64,000 bases of DNA from Algoriphagus faecimaris (GTDB lineage Bacteria; Bacteroidota; Bacteroidia; Cytophagales; Cyclobacteriaceae), in the NCBI RefSeq assembly GCF_900101705.1, contig NZ_FNAC01000004.1:1-64000 (forward strand), in the 5' to 3' direction. How positions within the stretch are numbered: the first letter of the stretch is position 1; each line of letters begins with the position of its first letter. The translations under genes were made by a program, and so were the position numbers. A model generated the notes under the pieces. It was not told the origin of the DNA. It searched no databases and saw only the letters and a program-made list of their open reading frames with translations. This document shows, piece after piece, positions 10,970 to 20,480 of this stretch.

Positions 10970-11902
10970 TCACAAAACCTTTCCTATTTCCCGCCAAGTA
11001 ATCAGTTTGATATTATTTTCTTCAATTAATCTTTTGGCTTTTTCGCTGGTAAAGAAATCATAATCCTGCTGTCTCCATGGTGCATGAAAGGAATCATGTC
11101 CTGCTGTCACGGCATTCATTTCCACGTCATCAAAGGCCAAATGGATCAATAGTACATGGACACCGGAAGGAAGGTTTTCCAAGGCTTCTGTATAAAATTT
11201 CTCCATTCCCTTTTCATAAGCTTCTTCATCTGCCATGATGATCTGATCAATGATTGGGAGTTTATCCACATTCATTCCCGTAAATAGGTCGGGATTAGGC
11301 CGAATTAGCCCTTGATACAATTCCCGGTTGATCATGGCCGGAATATTATTTTCCAAAGCGAGCTTGACATAGACTCGAAAATATTCTGGCCTACCAAAAA
11401 ACATACAACCCATGTGAGAATCCAAGTGCGTAATGTCAATTCCCATGGCTTTAGCAGATTGAATTTGTGCTCGAACCTCCATTTCTACTTCTTCGGGGCT
11501 GGCATATTCGCTGACTTCGGCACAAGATGGATACATGTGTCCGACCGAGTTAGCCAACCCGGGCACTGCTTTTCTGCCAGCTTCTGGTCCCCAATTGTAA
11601 TGCAGCCATTCGTTGGTCAGCGTGATGTGGATGCCGATATCAGGGTTTTCAATTTCCTTTGCCATTTGCGCTACTTCAGAAGACCATGCGGTGGGTACCA
11701 TCATACTTGTAGAAGTTACCAAACCCTTTTTCATCGCCTCAAATGTCGCTCGGTTTTGAGAATGAGACACCCCCACATCATCACCGTGGATAATCAAAAG
11801 CTTGGCGTCTGGAGGGTAGCCCAATTTTTCTTGTAAGGTTTGCCCCATACTCCAAGTGGGGATGATTAGCAGGATAAGCAAAAAGAATGGGGGCTTTTTC
11901 AT
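10970..11902 (-). CDS. YdjC/ChbG-family carbohydrate deacetylase, exported
   Basis: 310 residues with a signal peptide (MKKPPFFLLILLIIPTWSMGQ). Family motifs are present: IIHGDDVGVSHSQN (the DD metal ligands and following His/Asn), IGIHITLTNEW, and THLDSHMG with the metal-binding histidines. ChbG/YdjC enzymes remove N-acetyl groups from chito-oligosaccharides or related amino sugars using a divalent metal. Most are cytoplasmic; this one is exported, which fits action on extracellular glycans. It lies upstream of the glycosidase lipoprotein in the same direction and is divergent from the photolyase. Confidence 0.8.
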   Translation of the reverse strand: MKKPPFFLLILLIIPTWSMGQTLQEKLGYPPDAKLLIIHGDDVGVSHSQNRATFEAMKKGLVTSTSMMVPTAWSSEVAQMAKEIENPDIGIHITLTNEWLHYNWGPEAGRKAVPGLANSVGHMYPSCAEVSEYASPEEVEMEVRAQIQSAKAMGIDITHLDSHMGCMFFGRPEYFRVYVKLALENNIPAMINRELYQGLIRPNPDLFTGMNVDKLPIIDQIIMADEEAYEKGMEKFYTEALENLPSGVHVLLIHLAFDDVEMNAVTAGHDSFHAPWRQQDYDFFTSEKAKRLIEENNIKLITWREIGKVL

Positions 11903-11997
11903 GACAAGTTGGATTTGAAGTCAAATTAATGAATTTCCAGGAAAATGAATTTTTAAATTCCACCAAACACTATGCATCAACAGGCTGTTTTGCAAGC

Positions 11998-13428
11998 ATG
12001 AAGTACAGGAGAATAATTGTATGGTTTCGAAATGATTTGCGTCTTTTGGATAATGAGACGCTATTCAAAGCCTCCGAAATGGGGTCCGAAATCATTCCTG
12101 TATATTGCTTTGACCCGAGGCATTTTGAAAAGACAGAATTAGGCTTTCCGAAAATAGGAGCCTTCCGCGCCAAATTTCTTTTTGAATCGATTGAGGATCT
12201 TAGGACTCAGTTGAGGGAAAAGGAAGCAGACCTTCTTTTGCTTCGAGGAAAGCCGGAGGAAGAACTTGTGACATTAGCTGAGCGGCTCAAAGCAGATGCT
12301 ATCTTTTTTTCCAGAGAGGTTACTGCTGAGGAGCGGAGGGTAGATCGATCCTTGGAAAAAGTATCCTGGTCCAAAGGAATCGCAACAGAGAGTTTTTGGC
12401 AGAGCACTTTATATCATATTGATGATTTGCCTTTTCCGATCAATCAAACGCCCGAGATTTTTACCCAATTTCGGAAAAATGTGGAAAAACTTTCTGAGGT
12501 GAGGGCGAGTTATCCACACCCTAAGAAATTGAATTTTCCCCGAAACTTGATCCCGATTAGTGGTGAAGTTCCGGAAATGGAAACCTATGGATTGGAGGAG
12601 CCTGGGTTCGTGCGCGAAAAGGTGATGGAGTTTGATGGTGGAGAGCGCGCCGGGCTTGGGCGAATCCAGTCCTATTTTTGGGATGGGGATCATTTGAAAT
12701 CCTACAAAGAGACACGGAATGGATTGATTGGGGCAGATTACAGTTCCAAATTTTCACCATGGCTAGCCTTGGGCTGTATTTCTCCTCGGGTCATATATGA
12801 GGAGGTAAAACGATACGAAAAAGAGCGAAAAAAGAATCAAAGCACTTATTGGTTGGTCTTTGAGTTGATTTGGCGGGACTATTTCCGGTTCATCTGCAAA
12901 AAGCATGGGGATCAAGTTTTCCACATCGGAGGGATCAAAAATACAAAGGACTCCTGGAGAAGGGATAGTGCTGATTTTCAGCGCTGGTGTGAGGGGCAGA
13001 CAGGAGTCCCTTTTGTGGACGCCAACATGCGTGAATTAAAACTGACTGGATTTATGTCCAACCGAGGAAGGCAAAATGTAGCCAGTTTTTTGGTCAATGA
13101 CTTGGGAATTGACTGGACTTGGGGAGCGAGTTATTTTGAAAGTCAGCTGATCGATTACGATGTCTGCTCCAATTGGGGCAACTGGATGTATGTCGGTGGC
13201 GTGGGAAATGATCCTCGGGAAAATCGGTATTTCAATATTCTTCGTCAGGCGAAAAATTATGACAAAAATGGTGACTATGTGCGGCTTTGGGTTCCTGAAA
13301 TTTCGAAAATAAAAGGGTTTGGTATTCAGTACCCGTGGGAGTTTTCCACATCAAAATTGAACGAGAAGGGAATCCAATTGGATAAGACTTATCCACAGCC
13401 TATGGTGAAATTGGAAGGGGTGTTTTAA
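11998..13428 (+). CDS. DASH-type cryptochrome/photolyase
   Basis: The start chosen is the ATG at 11998 (MKYRRIIVWFRNDLRLLDN), giving 476 residues; the open extension to 11929 does not resemble the family. The N-terminal alpha/beta photolyase domain binds the antenna cofactor. The C-terminal FAD domain carries the strongly conserved block TGFMSNRGRQNVASFLVNDL, then GIDWTWGASYFESQLIDYDV and CSNWGNWMYVGGVGNDPRE, which is diagnostic for Cry-DASH rather than class I CPD photolyase. Cry-DASH proteins repair cyclobutane dimers in single-stranded or looped DNA and may act as blue-light sensors. No photosensory partner is visible nearby. Confidence 0.93.
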   Translation: MKYRRIIVWFRNDLRLLDNETLFKASEMGSEIIPVYCFDPRHFEKTELGFPKIGAFRAKFLFESIEDLRTQLREKEADLLLLRGKPEEELVTLAERLKADAIFFSREVTAEERRVDRSLEKVSWSKGIATESFWQSTLYHIDDLPFPINQTPEIFTQFRKNVEKLSEVRASYPHPKKLNFPRNLIPISGEVPEMETYGLEEPGFVREKVMEFDGGERAGLGRIQSYFWDGDHLKSYKETRNGLIGADYSSKFSPWLALGCISPRVIYEEVKRYEKERKKNQSTYWLVFELIWRDYFRFICKKHGDQVFHIGGIKNTKDSWRRDSADFQRWCEGQTGVPFVDANMRELKLTGFMSNRGRQNVASFLVNDLGIDWTWGASYFESQLIDYDVCSNWGNWMYVGGVGNDPRENRYFNILRQAKNYDKNGDYVRLWVPEISKIKGFGIQYPWEFSTSKLNEKGIQLDKTYPQPMVKLEGVF

Positions 13429-13482
13429 ATTTTAATCGGTTAATTTTTCTTCAATTTACAATTCACATTTGCCCCTAAAGCT

Positions 13483-14823
13483 TTATTGACTTTTCTTCTT
13501 GGATAACCTAGCTATTGCCAATTTGTAGGCTTTAGGATAATTTCTTATGGTTTGGATTAGAATATTCTTATAGGAGATATCTAAAAATCTATTCAAAACA
13601 ACCATTTTGATCAATGCTGTCAGGCCAATAGCTGAAATGACTCCTATTGCAGCCCCAATGAGCCCTAGCTTATCTATAAAAAACCAAGATAATCCCAATC
13701 CATAAATCAAAGTCCCAAAAACCAAGATCATATTGTAGGACGGTTTGCCGATAGCGTCCAAAAAGACTCCTGCCTGACGATCAAGCGGCTTCACAACTGC
13801 CACCAATGAGATCAGTTGAAGATAAGGAACTGCTTCAAGATAATCTTCGCCTGCAATTATTAGAATAATATATTTAGCAAAAAACACAGCAAATAAGATG
13901 AATATCAGACTAAAACTAAACATAGAGGCGACAGTAAATTCATAAATTCTCGCCACTTCTACATAATTTTTTTGATCGGAGGCTTCACTTGCTTTTGGAA
14001 AAGAAATCGAGGATATAGAGTTGATAGGTATATCCAAGAGATTAATTATTCTGCCTGCCGAATTGGCTAGTGCCACTTGTATAGGAGAAAGTAAAGCCCC
14101 CAATAAAAATTTGTCCATACTACTTGTGAGCATGGAGATAAGATTTGTTCCAAATACAAATTTTCCAAAGTGAAAAATCTTTGAAATCCACTCTTGATGC
14201 CAGCCCCATACTAGTCTAAACTGATGTCTCACTTGGTACTGGGAACTCAGGTAAGCAAAAACAAAAGCTAGGTTGAAATACCAAGCCAATTGGATAAGTG
14301 TAAGAGAGTTCTTTGAGAGGTAGAAGTAAACTACAATCAAGAAAAAAGGGACACTTCTACTAATTCCTGCAAAAAAGTAAGATCTAAAATTGAAAGTACC
14401 CTGCATCAATATTAGATTATGAGAGTGTGGGATTAGCAGGGGGAGAAAAAGACAGTGGATGTTGATTAGAGATTTTAGGCCAGGGGATTGGAAAGTTGAC
14501 TCCATCCATGAGGCTGAAGTTAAAAGACAAATAATAATGAGCACTGTAAGAATAGTGTTTAGCCAAATTGCAGACATCTGGATTTTTGCCAGTTCTTCAT
14601 TTTCTTTACCAACCACAAACTTTATCATGCCATTTTGGATGAAGCCATTTCTTGCCATTTCTACTATGGAGGCAATGGTGATAAATAAAACCCACACACC
14701 GAAATCTTCCTTAGAAAAAATTCTAACCAAGATCATGAAGCCCAAAAAGCCCACAAAGAAATCAATGCCCCTGTGGAGCATGGAGTAAAATCCACTACTA
14801 AGCCAATATCCAGATTTTGACAT
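13483..14823 (-). CDS. Wzx-like oligosaccharide flippase
   Basis: 446 residues with about 12-14 hydrophobic segments and the PST/MATE-type N-terminus GFYSMLHRGIDFFVGFLGFMIL, then the KEDFG motif common in Wzx proteins. It should flip lipid-linked repeat units across the inner membrane. It is the last gene of the EPS operon, 1 nt after the GT4 gene. A Wzy-like polymerase and a Wzz-like co-polymerase lie in the same operon, which supports a Wzx/Wzy-dependent pathway. Confidence 0.85.
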   Translation of the reverse strand: MSKSGYWLSSGFYSMLHRGIDFFVGFLGFMILVRIFSKEDFGVWVLFITIASIVEMARNGFIQNGMIKFVVGKENEELAKIQMSAIWLNTILTVLIIICLLTSASWMESTFQSPGLKSLINIHCLFLPLLIPHSHNLILMQGTFNFRSYFFAGISRSVPFFLIVVYFYLSKNSLTLIQLAWYFNLAFVFAYLSSQYQVRHQFRLVWGWHQEWISKIFHFGKFVFGTNLISMLTSSMDKFLLGALLSPIQVALANSAGRIINLLDIPINSISSISFPKASEASDQKNYVEVARIYEFTVASMFSFSLIFILFAVFFAKYIILIIAGEDYLEAVPYLQLISLVAVVKPLDRQAGVFLDAIGKPSYNMILVFGTLIYGLGLSWFFIDKLGLIGAAIGVISAIGLTALIKMVVLNRFLDISYKNILIQTIRNYPKAYKLAIARLSKKKSQ

Positions 14824-14824
14824 T

Positions 14825-15958
14825 TTACTTAAAAGCTGCTGCGGTTTGGTAGGCCTCTAAAACAATGGTAGCGCTTTGATCAAAACTGAAATGAGGCACA
14901 CGTTCAAAACCTTTTTCGATGAGAGATTTTCTAAGTTTGGGGCTTTGAAGTAGTTTTTCGATTGCTTCAGCTATTTCCAAAGGCTTATATGGGTCAATAA
15001 TCAGGGCTGCATCATTAGCTACCTCCGGCATGGAAGAAGTCGTCGAGGTAATTACGGGACAGCCGCAGGCCATAGATTCTAGAATAGGTAATCCAAAACT
15101 TTCTCTAAGAGAGGGGTAAAGAAATATTTCTGCTCCACTGTAGATGTATGGGAGGTCTATATTGGGTATGTATCCGGTCAAATGAATTTGTTTTCGGAGG
15201 TGAGGAGCCTTGATTTCAGCTAATATTTTTTGGAGCTCAGATTCGCCAAAGTCTGGCATGACCAAATCAAAATCCAGTTTTTCTCGACTAGATAAAATTT
15301 TTAATGCTTCAAGTACGCCAGGTAGGTTTTTTTTTGGATCGGTATTCCCCAAAAATAGGATGTATCTTTCAGGGAGACCATACTCCTTTAATTTTTGATT
15401 GACCTCAACTTTTTCTTTTGGCATAAAGTGATTCGCTACACCGTTGTAGGTGACTTTTACTTTATCAGGGGAAAACTTAAAGTATCGATCTATTTTATCT
15501 TTTTCAAATTTGGAGACTGTAAAAATAGTATGGCTTTCTTTGACCACTCGCGGGACATTCCATCGGCGATAGAGGTTTCCAATCCGCTGATACCAAGATC
15601 CCGAGAAAATATTGATTTTTTCGAGATAGATAATGTCGTGAAGAGTAAGTAATAAAGGCACAGGGCAGGAGGTAGGGGCGGTATTGCTAGTACAGTGCAA
15701 GACATCGAGCTTGTATTCAACGGCTGCTTTTCTGAGGTGTTTTTGTTCCCAAATCGGATAGGGACTTTTTTTTAATTCTACGAGTTTAAAGTTGGCAGTC
15801 TCTTCGATCGCTTTAGGGTCTTCATCGGGATTGACAAAAATGAAATAGTCATTTATCTGATCAATTTTTTGGAGAGACTTGATCAGCTGTATGGTAACGA
15901 TATCCATACCATGTTTTTTCTTTCTAAAGATCCGCTGTGCTTCTATTCCTATTCTCAT
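14825..15958 (-). CDS. GT4-family glycosyltransferase
   Basis: 377 residues with a GT-B fold. The N-terminus is MRIGIEAQRIFRKKKHGM; the C-terminal domain has FLGNTDPKKNLPGVLEAL and the EX7E nucleotide-sugar motif in ESFGLPILESMACGCPV. It should transfer a sugar from a nucleotide donor to the growing lipid-linked repeat unit in the cytoplasm. The start overlaps the stop of the upstream GT2 gene by 4 nt (ATGA), so translation is coupled. Donor and linkage are unknown. Confidence 0.9.
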   Translation of the reverse strand: MRIGIEAQRIFRKKKHGMDIVTIQLIKSLQKIDQINDYFIFVNPDEDPKAIEETANFKLVELKKSPYPIWEQKHLRKAAVEYKLDVLHCTSNTAPTSCPVPLLLTLHDIIYLEKINIFSGSWYQRIGNLYRRWNVPRVVKESHTIFTVSKFEKDKIDRYFKFSPDKVKVTYNGVANHFMPKEKVEVNQKLKEYGLPERYILFLGNTDPKKNLPGVLEALKILSSREKLDFDLVMPDFGESELQKILAEIKAPHLRKQIHLTGYIPNIDLPYIYSGAEIFLYPSLRESFGLPILESMACGCPVITSTTSSMPEVANDAALIIDPYKPLEIAEAIEKLLQSPKLRKSLIEKGFERVPHFSFDQSATIVLEAYQTAAAFK

Positions 15959-17160
15959 TTTTTTTCCTCTTTGTTTTCAGAAATAGTACCATGTGGTGTG
16001 TGGATAAAGGTCTTATTGGCTCCTTTCAATTTAAATAGTAATTTAAACATGGTGAAAATGGAAGTGGGCAATTTTAGAATAGCTAAAAAGAGTTCCTTAT
16101 TGACAAACTGCCTCGGGATACTAATCAAAATCGCAAAATAGCCAATAAGTAAAATACCAAACCAAAAAGAAGGAGCCGGAGCGTTTCCATGGATAAAAGA
16201 TATGAGCCACAAAACAGGTAAGATTCCTATCAAAATAACCCTAGGAATAACTGCCATTTGAAAGACTTTATCAAAATAATCTATATTTCCTTTTGTGAGA
16301 AGCTGAGTGATTCCCGAACCAAAATGTTTTTTAAGGTAGGTAACTTGAGCAGATAGCCAGCGTTTACGCTGATTTTCCAAAACCGCTGCTTGCTGGATTT
16401 TTTCATCGTAAACGATGGCGTTTTGCGCATATCCTACTCTGATTTTGTTTTTAAGCAGATATAGCTCCATTTCTTTATCAAATCCCCCTACCGCGGTCAA
16501 TTGTCGCATGACTCGCTCGTAGAGCTTAAATTCCAGCCCCATCGCAGAGCCAATGATAGCAGAACTTAAACCAAGGGATCGATGTCCTTTTCTAAAAATA
16601 TGATTGTTTATTCCTTCGCTGATTCCATCTAGGATGGCCAGCTCATTATTTTTGTTTTTGGCTGTTCTTTGGCCTTGGACGACCTTAATGCCGCTGGTGA
16701 AAGCTATATTCATTTCTTTCAAATAGTCCTCTTTTGCTACATTATCTGCATCAAAGACAATGGCATAATCATATCCTGAAGGAGATACGTCTAGGGCCTT
16801 ATTGAGTGCTTTTGCTTTGGTGCTTTTTTCAAACTTTACCTCGACTACTTGTAGTGGAAGAGTTTTCAGCTGATCTATTGTTTCTTTTTTAAGAGAATCT
16901 GCAATAATGACGACATGGTAGAGATCTATGGGGTAGTCGATTTGCAGGGATTTTTGAGCAGTGTCCAGTATTACTTCATCTTCCTTGTAGCTGGGAATGT
17001 AAATGATAAACTTATGAAGTTTGGGCTGATCGGGTTTTCTTTTTTCGGAATAAAAAAGCCCTGCTACAGCAAATATTAAAAGATAGATGGCCTGAATACC
17101 AATAACTATGAATATCAGATTGCCGATTGTGCTTGTCAATACTGCCCAGATGAGTTCCAT
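15955..17160 (-). CDS. Membrane GT2 glycosyltransferase, processive-synthase-like
   Basis: 401 residues: one N-terminal membrane helix, a GT-A catalytic domain, then C-terminal membrane helices. Catalytic motifs are VFDADN (the DXD type metal site), GGFDKEMELYLL (catalytic Asp/Glu region) and NQRKRWL, which matches the QxxRW motif of cellulose/hyaluronan-synthase-like GT2 enzymes. Such enzymes add beta-linked sugars while anchored in the inner membrane. In a Wzx/Wzy-type operon it may add a single residue rather than build a polymer. Confidence 0.85.
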   Translation of the reverse strand: MELIWAVLTSTIGNLIFIVIGIQAIYLLIFAVAGLFYSEKRKPDQPKLHKFIIYIPSYKEDEVILDTAQKSLQIDYPIDLYHVVIIADSLKKETIDQLKTLPLQVVEVKFEKSTKAKALNKALDVSPSGYDYAIVFDADNVAKEDYLKEMNIAFTSGIKVVQGQRTAKNKNNELAILDGISEGINNHIFRKGHRSLGLSSAIIGSAMGLEFKLYERVMRQLTAVGGFDKEMELYLLKNKIRVGYAQNAIVYDEKIQQAAVLENQRKRWLSAQVTYLKKHFGSGITQLLTKGNIDYFDKVFQMAVIPRVILIGILPVLWLISFIHGNAPAPSFWFGILLIGYFAILISIPRQFVNKELFLAILKLPTSIFTMFKLLFKLKGANKTFIHTPHGTISENKEEKK

Positions 17161-17170
17161 ATATCAATAA

Positions 17171-17782
17171 TTAATGGTCAATATTTTTTAATACTTTGGC
17201 AGGGATACCGCCCACTACTGTGTAGGGAGGAACGTCTTTGGTCACAATAGCTCCTGATGCCACTACCGCTCCTTTGCCTACCGTGACACCTTTCATAATC
17301 ATACACCGCATGGCAATCCATACCTCGTCTTCAATGATTATTTCTTCCTTGATTTCGCTCTCCTCTTGGTCTCCTATGGTGTGGAAGTCATTGTCCATAA
17401 TGATGGTATAGGGACCAATGTGGACATTTTTACCGATTGTAATGCCAACACTCGCAGAAATATGAACCCCATTGATAAATGAATCCTCCCCAATACTCAA
17501 AGTTGCATTTTTTTTGACCAAGATCTTGCATGTATCGAATTTTGACCAAAGCTTCACACGATCACCCAAGATTAGTTTTCCATATATCTCTGTGAAAGGC
17601 TTATACTTTACGGAAACCATTTTCCCTAAGCTGTAAGCATTTCTAAAGTACCACTTTGCAAGAAGTACTTCTAGGACTCCCTGAAAAATTAATACACTCA
17701 TCGTCAAACCATCGGCAGGTAGGCCTTCTTTGATTTGTCGCTTTCGCTTATCTGAAATTATGTTTTTAAATCTGCTTATCAT
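17171..17782 (-). CDS. Left-handed beta-helix acyltransferase (WcaF/maltose O-acetyltransferase type)
   Basis: 203 residues. The C-terminal half shows hexapeptide repeats (IGKNVHIGPYTIIMD, IIIEDEVWIAMRCMI, VTVGKGAVVASGAIV) and the family ending KDVPPYTVVGGIPAKVLK. The likely catalytic His is in DNDFHTI. These enzymes transfer acetyl or other acyl groups from CoA to sugar hydroxyls. It sits 1 nt from the GT2 gene upstream in the operon and probably decorates the EPS repeat unit. Confidence 0.85.
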   Translation of the reverse strand: MISRFKNIISDKRKRQIKEGLPADGLTMSVLIFQGVLEVLLAKWYFRNAYSLGKMVSVKYKPFTEIYGKLILGDRVKLWSKFDTCKILVKKNATLSIGEDSFINGVHISASVGITIGKNVHIGPYTIIMDNDFHTIGDQEESEIKEEIIIEDEVWIAMRCMIMKGVTVGKGAVVASGAIVTKDVPPYTVVGGIPAKVLKNIDH

Positions 17783-17783
17783 T

Positions 17784-18767
17784 TCAAAATAGCCTTATGG
17801 ATTGAAAAGTATCATTAATTATCTCATAGAATCCATTTTTGGATTGCTTGAGCTCAGGGGTTTTATAAATATCCATATCTGACTTGATATTCCACATGCA
17901 AGCTTCCCAAAATGCATGGAGATGTTTATCTTCTTTTTTCAATAAATAGCTTAGGATGTTTTTTGGAAAAGAAACCAAAGTAAAAAAGAGAATACTAAAG
18001 TATTTTTTCCATCCTGACCTATTCCGCCGGGTGAAAATAAGCCTACCTCTATTCAAGTAGTAGGTCTTGAGTGGACTGTTTTTTCCTACTGACATGGATT
18101 CTTTATGGTAAACAGTGGAGGTCCCTATATAGTAAATATAATATCCCAGACGCTTTATTCTTTCGATCCAATCGTGCTCTTCATAATAAAGAAAGTAAAT
18201 ATCAGGCATCAAGCCTGCCTTAAGGACTACATCAAAAGGTATCATCATAGCGGCTCCATGTACCAGCTCACATTGCAATAGATCGTCGTATTGACCCCTA
18301 TCATTTTCCTGTGCTCCACGGACTTTTCCTCTTACTGTTAACTCATCTATTCCAGCAGAACCTCCCCACTGAATCACATTCTTATCGGGACTCTGATAAA
18401 ATTTTATCTTTGGAGAGGCCGCTCCTGCTTTGGGGTTTTTTTCAAAAAATTCTACTAATGGCTCTAAAAATCCCTTTTCCACTTCTGTGTCATTGTTCAA
18501 AAAAAGAAGATACTTTCCTTTTGCTTGTGCTATTCCCAAATTATTTCCTCCGGCAAACCCAAGGTTTTCTTTGCTATGAATAAATAGGGTATTGGGAAAT
18601 TTTTTTAAAATTTGTGATTCTGGATTTTCTTTTGAAGCATTGTCCACAACTATTACTTCGATATTGGAGTAGCTGATTTGACTTAGGGATGCTAAGAGCT
18701 CTAGGGTAAACTCCGTCTGGTTGAAGTTGACTGTAATAATACTGACAAGTGGAGAGGTGGCTAACAT
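17784..18767 (-). CDS. GT2-family glycosyltransferase (rhamnosyltransferase-like)
   Basis: 327 residues. GT-A motifs are visible: VSIITVNFNQTEFTLELL at the start, VVDNASKEN, FLNNDTEVEKGFLEPL with the NND form of the DXD motif, and FLYYEEHDW as the acceptor/catalytic region. This pattern is shared with WbbL-type rhamnosyltransferases, but the sugar cannot be assigned. It is cytoplasmic and acts in repeat-unit assembly within the operon. Confidence 0.87.
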   Translation of the reverse strand: MLATSPLVSIITVNFNQTEFTLELLASLSQISYSNIEVIVVDNASKENPESQILKKFPNTLFIHSKENLGFAGGNNLGIAQAKGKYLLFLNNDTEVEKGFLEPLVEFFEKNPKAGAASPKIKFYQSPDKNVIQWGGSAGIDELTVRGKVRGAQENDRGQYDDLLQCELVHGAAMMIPFDVVLKAGLMPDIYFLYYEEHDWIERIKRLGYYIYYIGTSTVYHKESMSVGKNSPLKTYYLNRGRLIFTRRNRSGWKKYFSILFFTLVSFPKNILSYLLKKEDKHLHAFWEACMWNIKSDMDIYKTPELKQSKNGFYEIINDTFQSIRLF

Positions 18768-18770
18768 ATT

Positions 18771-20480
18771 CTAGCGTTTGATAAAAGTTTTCGAATAAAT
18801 AGAATCATTTATTTTAACCACTACTTTATATGCCCCCCTAGGTAAACTTTGGAGTTCAAAGGTGTAAAATAAAGTTGTGTCTGTCTTGTTAAAAGGTACG
18901 GTTAACTGCTTGCCTTCCAAGCTATAGAGTGATATTTCGATCTGATCAAGTGCTTGGTGACTGAATACCAAATTGAGTACCTCGTTGGTAGGGTTAGGGA
19001 ATAAATTAAGTACGATTGGTTCATCGACTGCTTCAATCAATTCCTGATATTCTACCGCTCCAATATCCATTTGGTTGTTCATGGGTCTGGGCATGTTTAA
19101 AAAATCAAATGTAATGTCTGGTACCAAAGTCTCGCTTCCAGCATTGATAAGTGGAGAATCAGAAGCGGGGTAATAGTCAAAATCATCTTTAACTTGAAAA
19201 AGGCTATTTGAATTTAATCCCATATAATTGGTAAGAATGCTTACATCTTCTTGGGACTGTTCAATAAAAATAAAAGACCTGCTCCGAGTCAAAGGATACA
19301 CCCCAGGGTTGATGATCGCATTATTTCTTATTTGGCTTGGATTATTAAGTGGACTGTCAACAGTTATTCCGTTTGTTTTCGGATTCAGTATAGTGTTGTT
19401 TAGAATTTGTATACTAAAACTTGGTTCATTGAGAGCATTTTTGACATATATGCCATGTTTTGCAAAATTGTTAGGGGCTAATTCGGGTTTATAGCTCTTT
19501 CCTGGGTTGATGATAATATTGTTAAAAATTAGCGTTCCCGGTTTACCCAAGACTTCTATCCCACTGCCACTGCCATCTTTTATAAAGTTATTATAAATGG
19601 TGGATTTCGCTCCTCCTCCAATAAAAATTCCGCTCATTTGCTGATTGCTCTGTTGTTCACTGTCAAACCAAATAGAGTTTTCAAAAACCTCACTACCCTC
19701 TGGAATGGAGCTTATTTGTATAGCATCTTTGCCGGTCTTGATTAAAGTGTTCTTATAGACACTTAAATTTTCGATAATATGTGGGAGTTTGGTAATTACC
19801 TGGCCGCTGCAGTCAAGAGTGACACCGCCATAGAAGGAGCTTCCAATGTAAAAGCCTTCGTCTCCTGTTTGATAAATTAGGTTATGGTGGATGGATATAT
19901 TTTTAAGGATAAAATTGCTTCGATCGGGACTGTTTATTTGGCAGGAGGGGTCAGACTTTATCATGATCCCACTCTTGTTTACATTTCTTATTTCTATGCC
20001 GGAAATCTCTACATCAGAAGAAAAGTCTTCCACAGAAATCCCGTTTCCATTACTGATATCAGTTATTCTCAGAGCTAATTCTGACAGAGGATTACCTGTC
20101 AGTACAAGATTACTGCTTTTTCTGATTGCTATACCGTAGGTAGGCCCGTCAGTAATATGAACCAATCTGCCACTATTGGTGATAATGATAGGATCTGGTG
20201 GAGTTCCCTTTATATTCTTGATGAGGATTTGCTTATACTTACCAGCTACAAGAAAAATTGTGTCTCCTGCTTCTAAATTTTGAAATGCCTCCGGTTCTAT
20301 AATGGTTGTTTTGGTAGAATCCGGGTTTACATAAAAGTTTTTTGCAGAACTAACTATTGCCGAAACTGAAAGTAACAATAGAGTCAAAACGGTAAATTTT
20401 ATTCCTATAGAATTTGGGGGATTAGGCCTGGCTCTAGTTAAATAAGTTATTTTTTCTGGTCCCATGCCTCTCCTTTCCAT
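18771..20480 (-). CDS. Secreted right-handed beta-helix protein with T9SS sorting domain
   Basis: About 565 residues. The start is ambiguous: ATG at 20480 or 20465, both inside the 3' end of the upstream polymerase gene. A hydrophobic export signal follows (FTVLTLLLLSVSAIVSSA). Residues about 90-420 contain recurrent beta-helix rungs such as NNFIKDGSGSGIEVLG and ILNNTILNPKTNGITV, typical of pectate-lyase-like folds (polysaccharide lyases, epimerases). The C-terminal 80 residues (LNLFPNPTNEVLNL...GAYKVVVKIND) are a T9SS type A domain. It should act outside the cell, possibly on the EPS made by this operon. No catalytic residues can be assigned with confidence. Confidence 0.85.
   Translation of the reverse strand: MERRGMGPEKITYLTRARPNPPNSIGIKFTVLTLLLLSVSAIVSSAKNFYVNPDSTKTTIIEPEAFQNLEAGDTIFLVAGKYKQILIKNIKGTPPDPIIITNSGRLVHITDGPTYGIAIRKSSNLVLTGNPLSELALRITDISNGNGISVEDFSSDVEISGIEIRNVNKSGIMIKSDPSCQINSPDRSNFILKNISIHHNLIYQTGDEGFYIGSSFYGGVTLDCSGQVITKLPHIIENLSVYKNTLIKTGKDAIQISSIPEGSEVFENSIWFDSEQQSNQQMSGIFIGGGAKSTIYNNFIKDGSGSGIEVLGKPGTLIFNNIIINPGKSYKPELAPNNFAKHGIYVKNALNEPSFSIQILNNTILNPKTNGITVDSPLNNPSQIRNNAIINPGVYPLTRSRSFIFIEQSQEDVSILTNYMGLNSNSLFQVKDDFDYYPASDSPLINAGSETLVPDITFDFLNMPRPMNNQMDIGAVEYQELIEAVDEPIVLNLFPNPTNEVLNLVFSHQALDQIEISLYSLEGKQLTVPFNKTDTTLFYTFELQSLPRGAYKVVVKINDSIYSKTFIKR

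Noticed and set aside
11312-11836. 174-codon plus-strand open frame rich in His, Cys and Phe
   Set aside because: Antisense to the YdjC-like deacetylase, whose motifs and signal peptide are clear.
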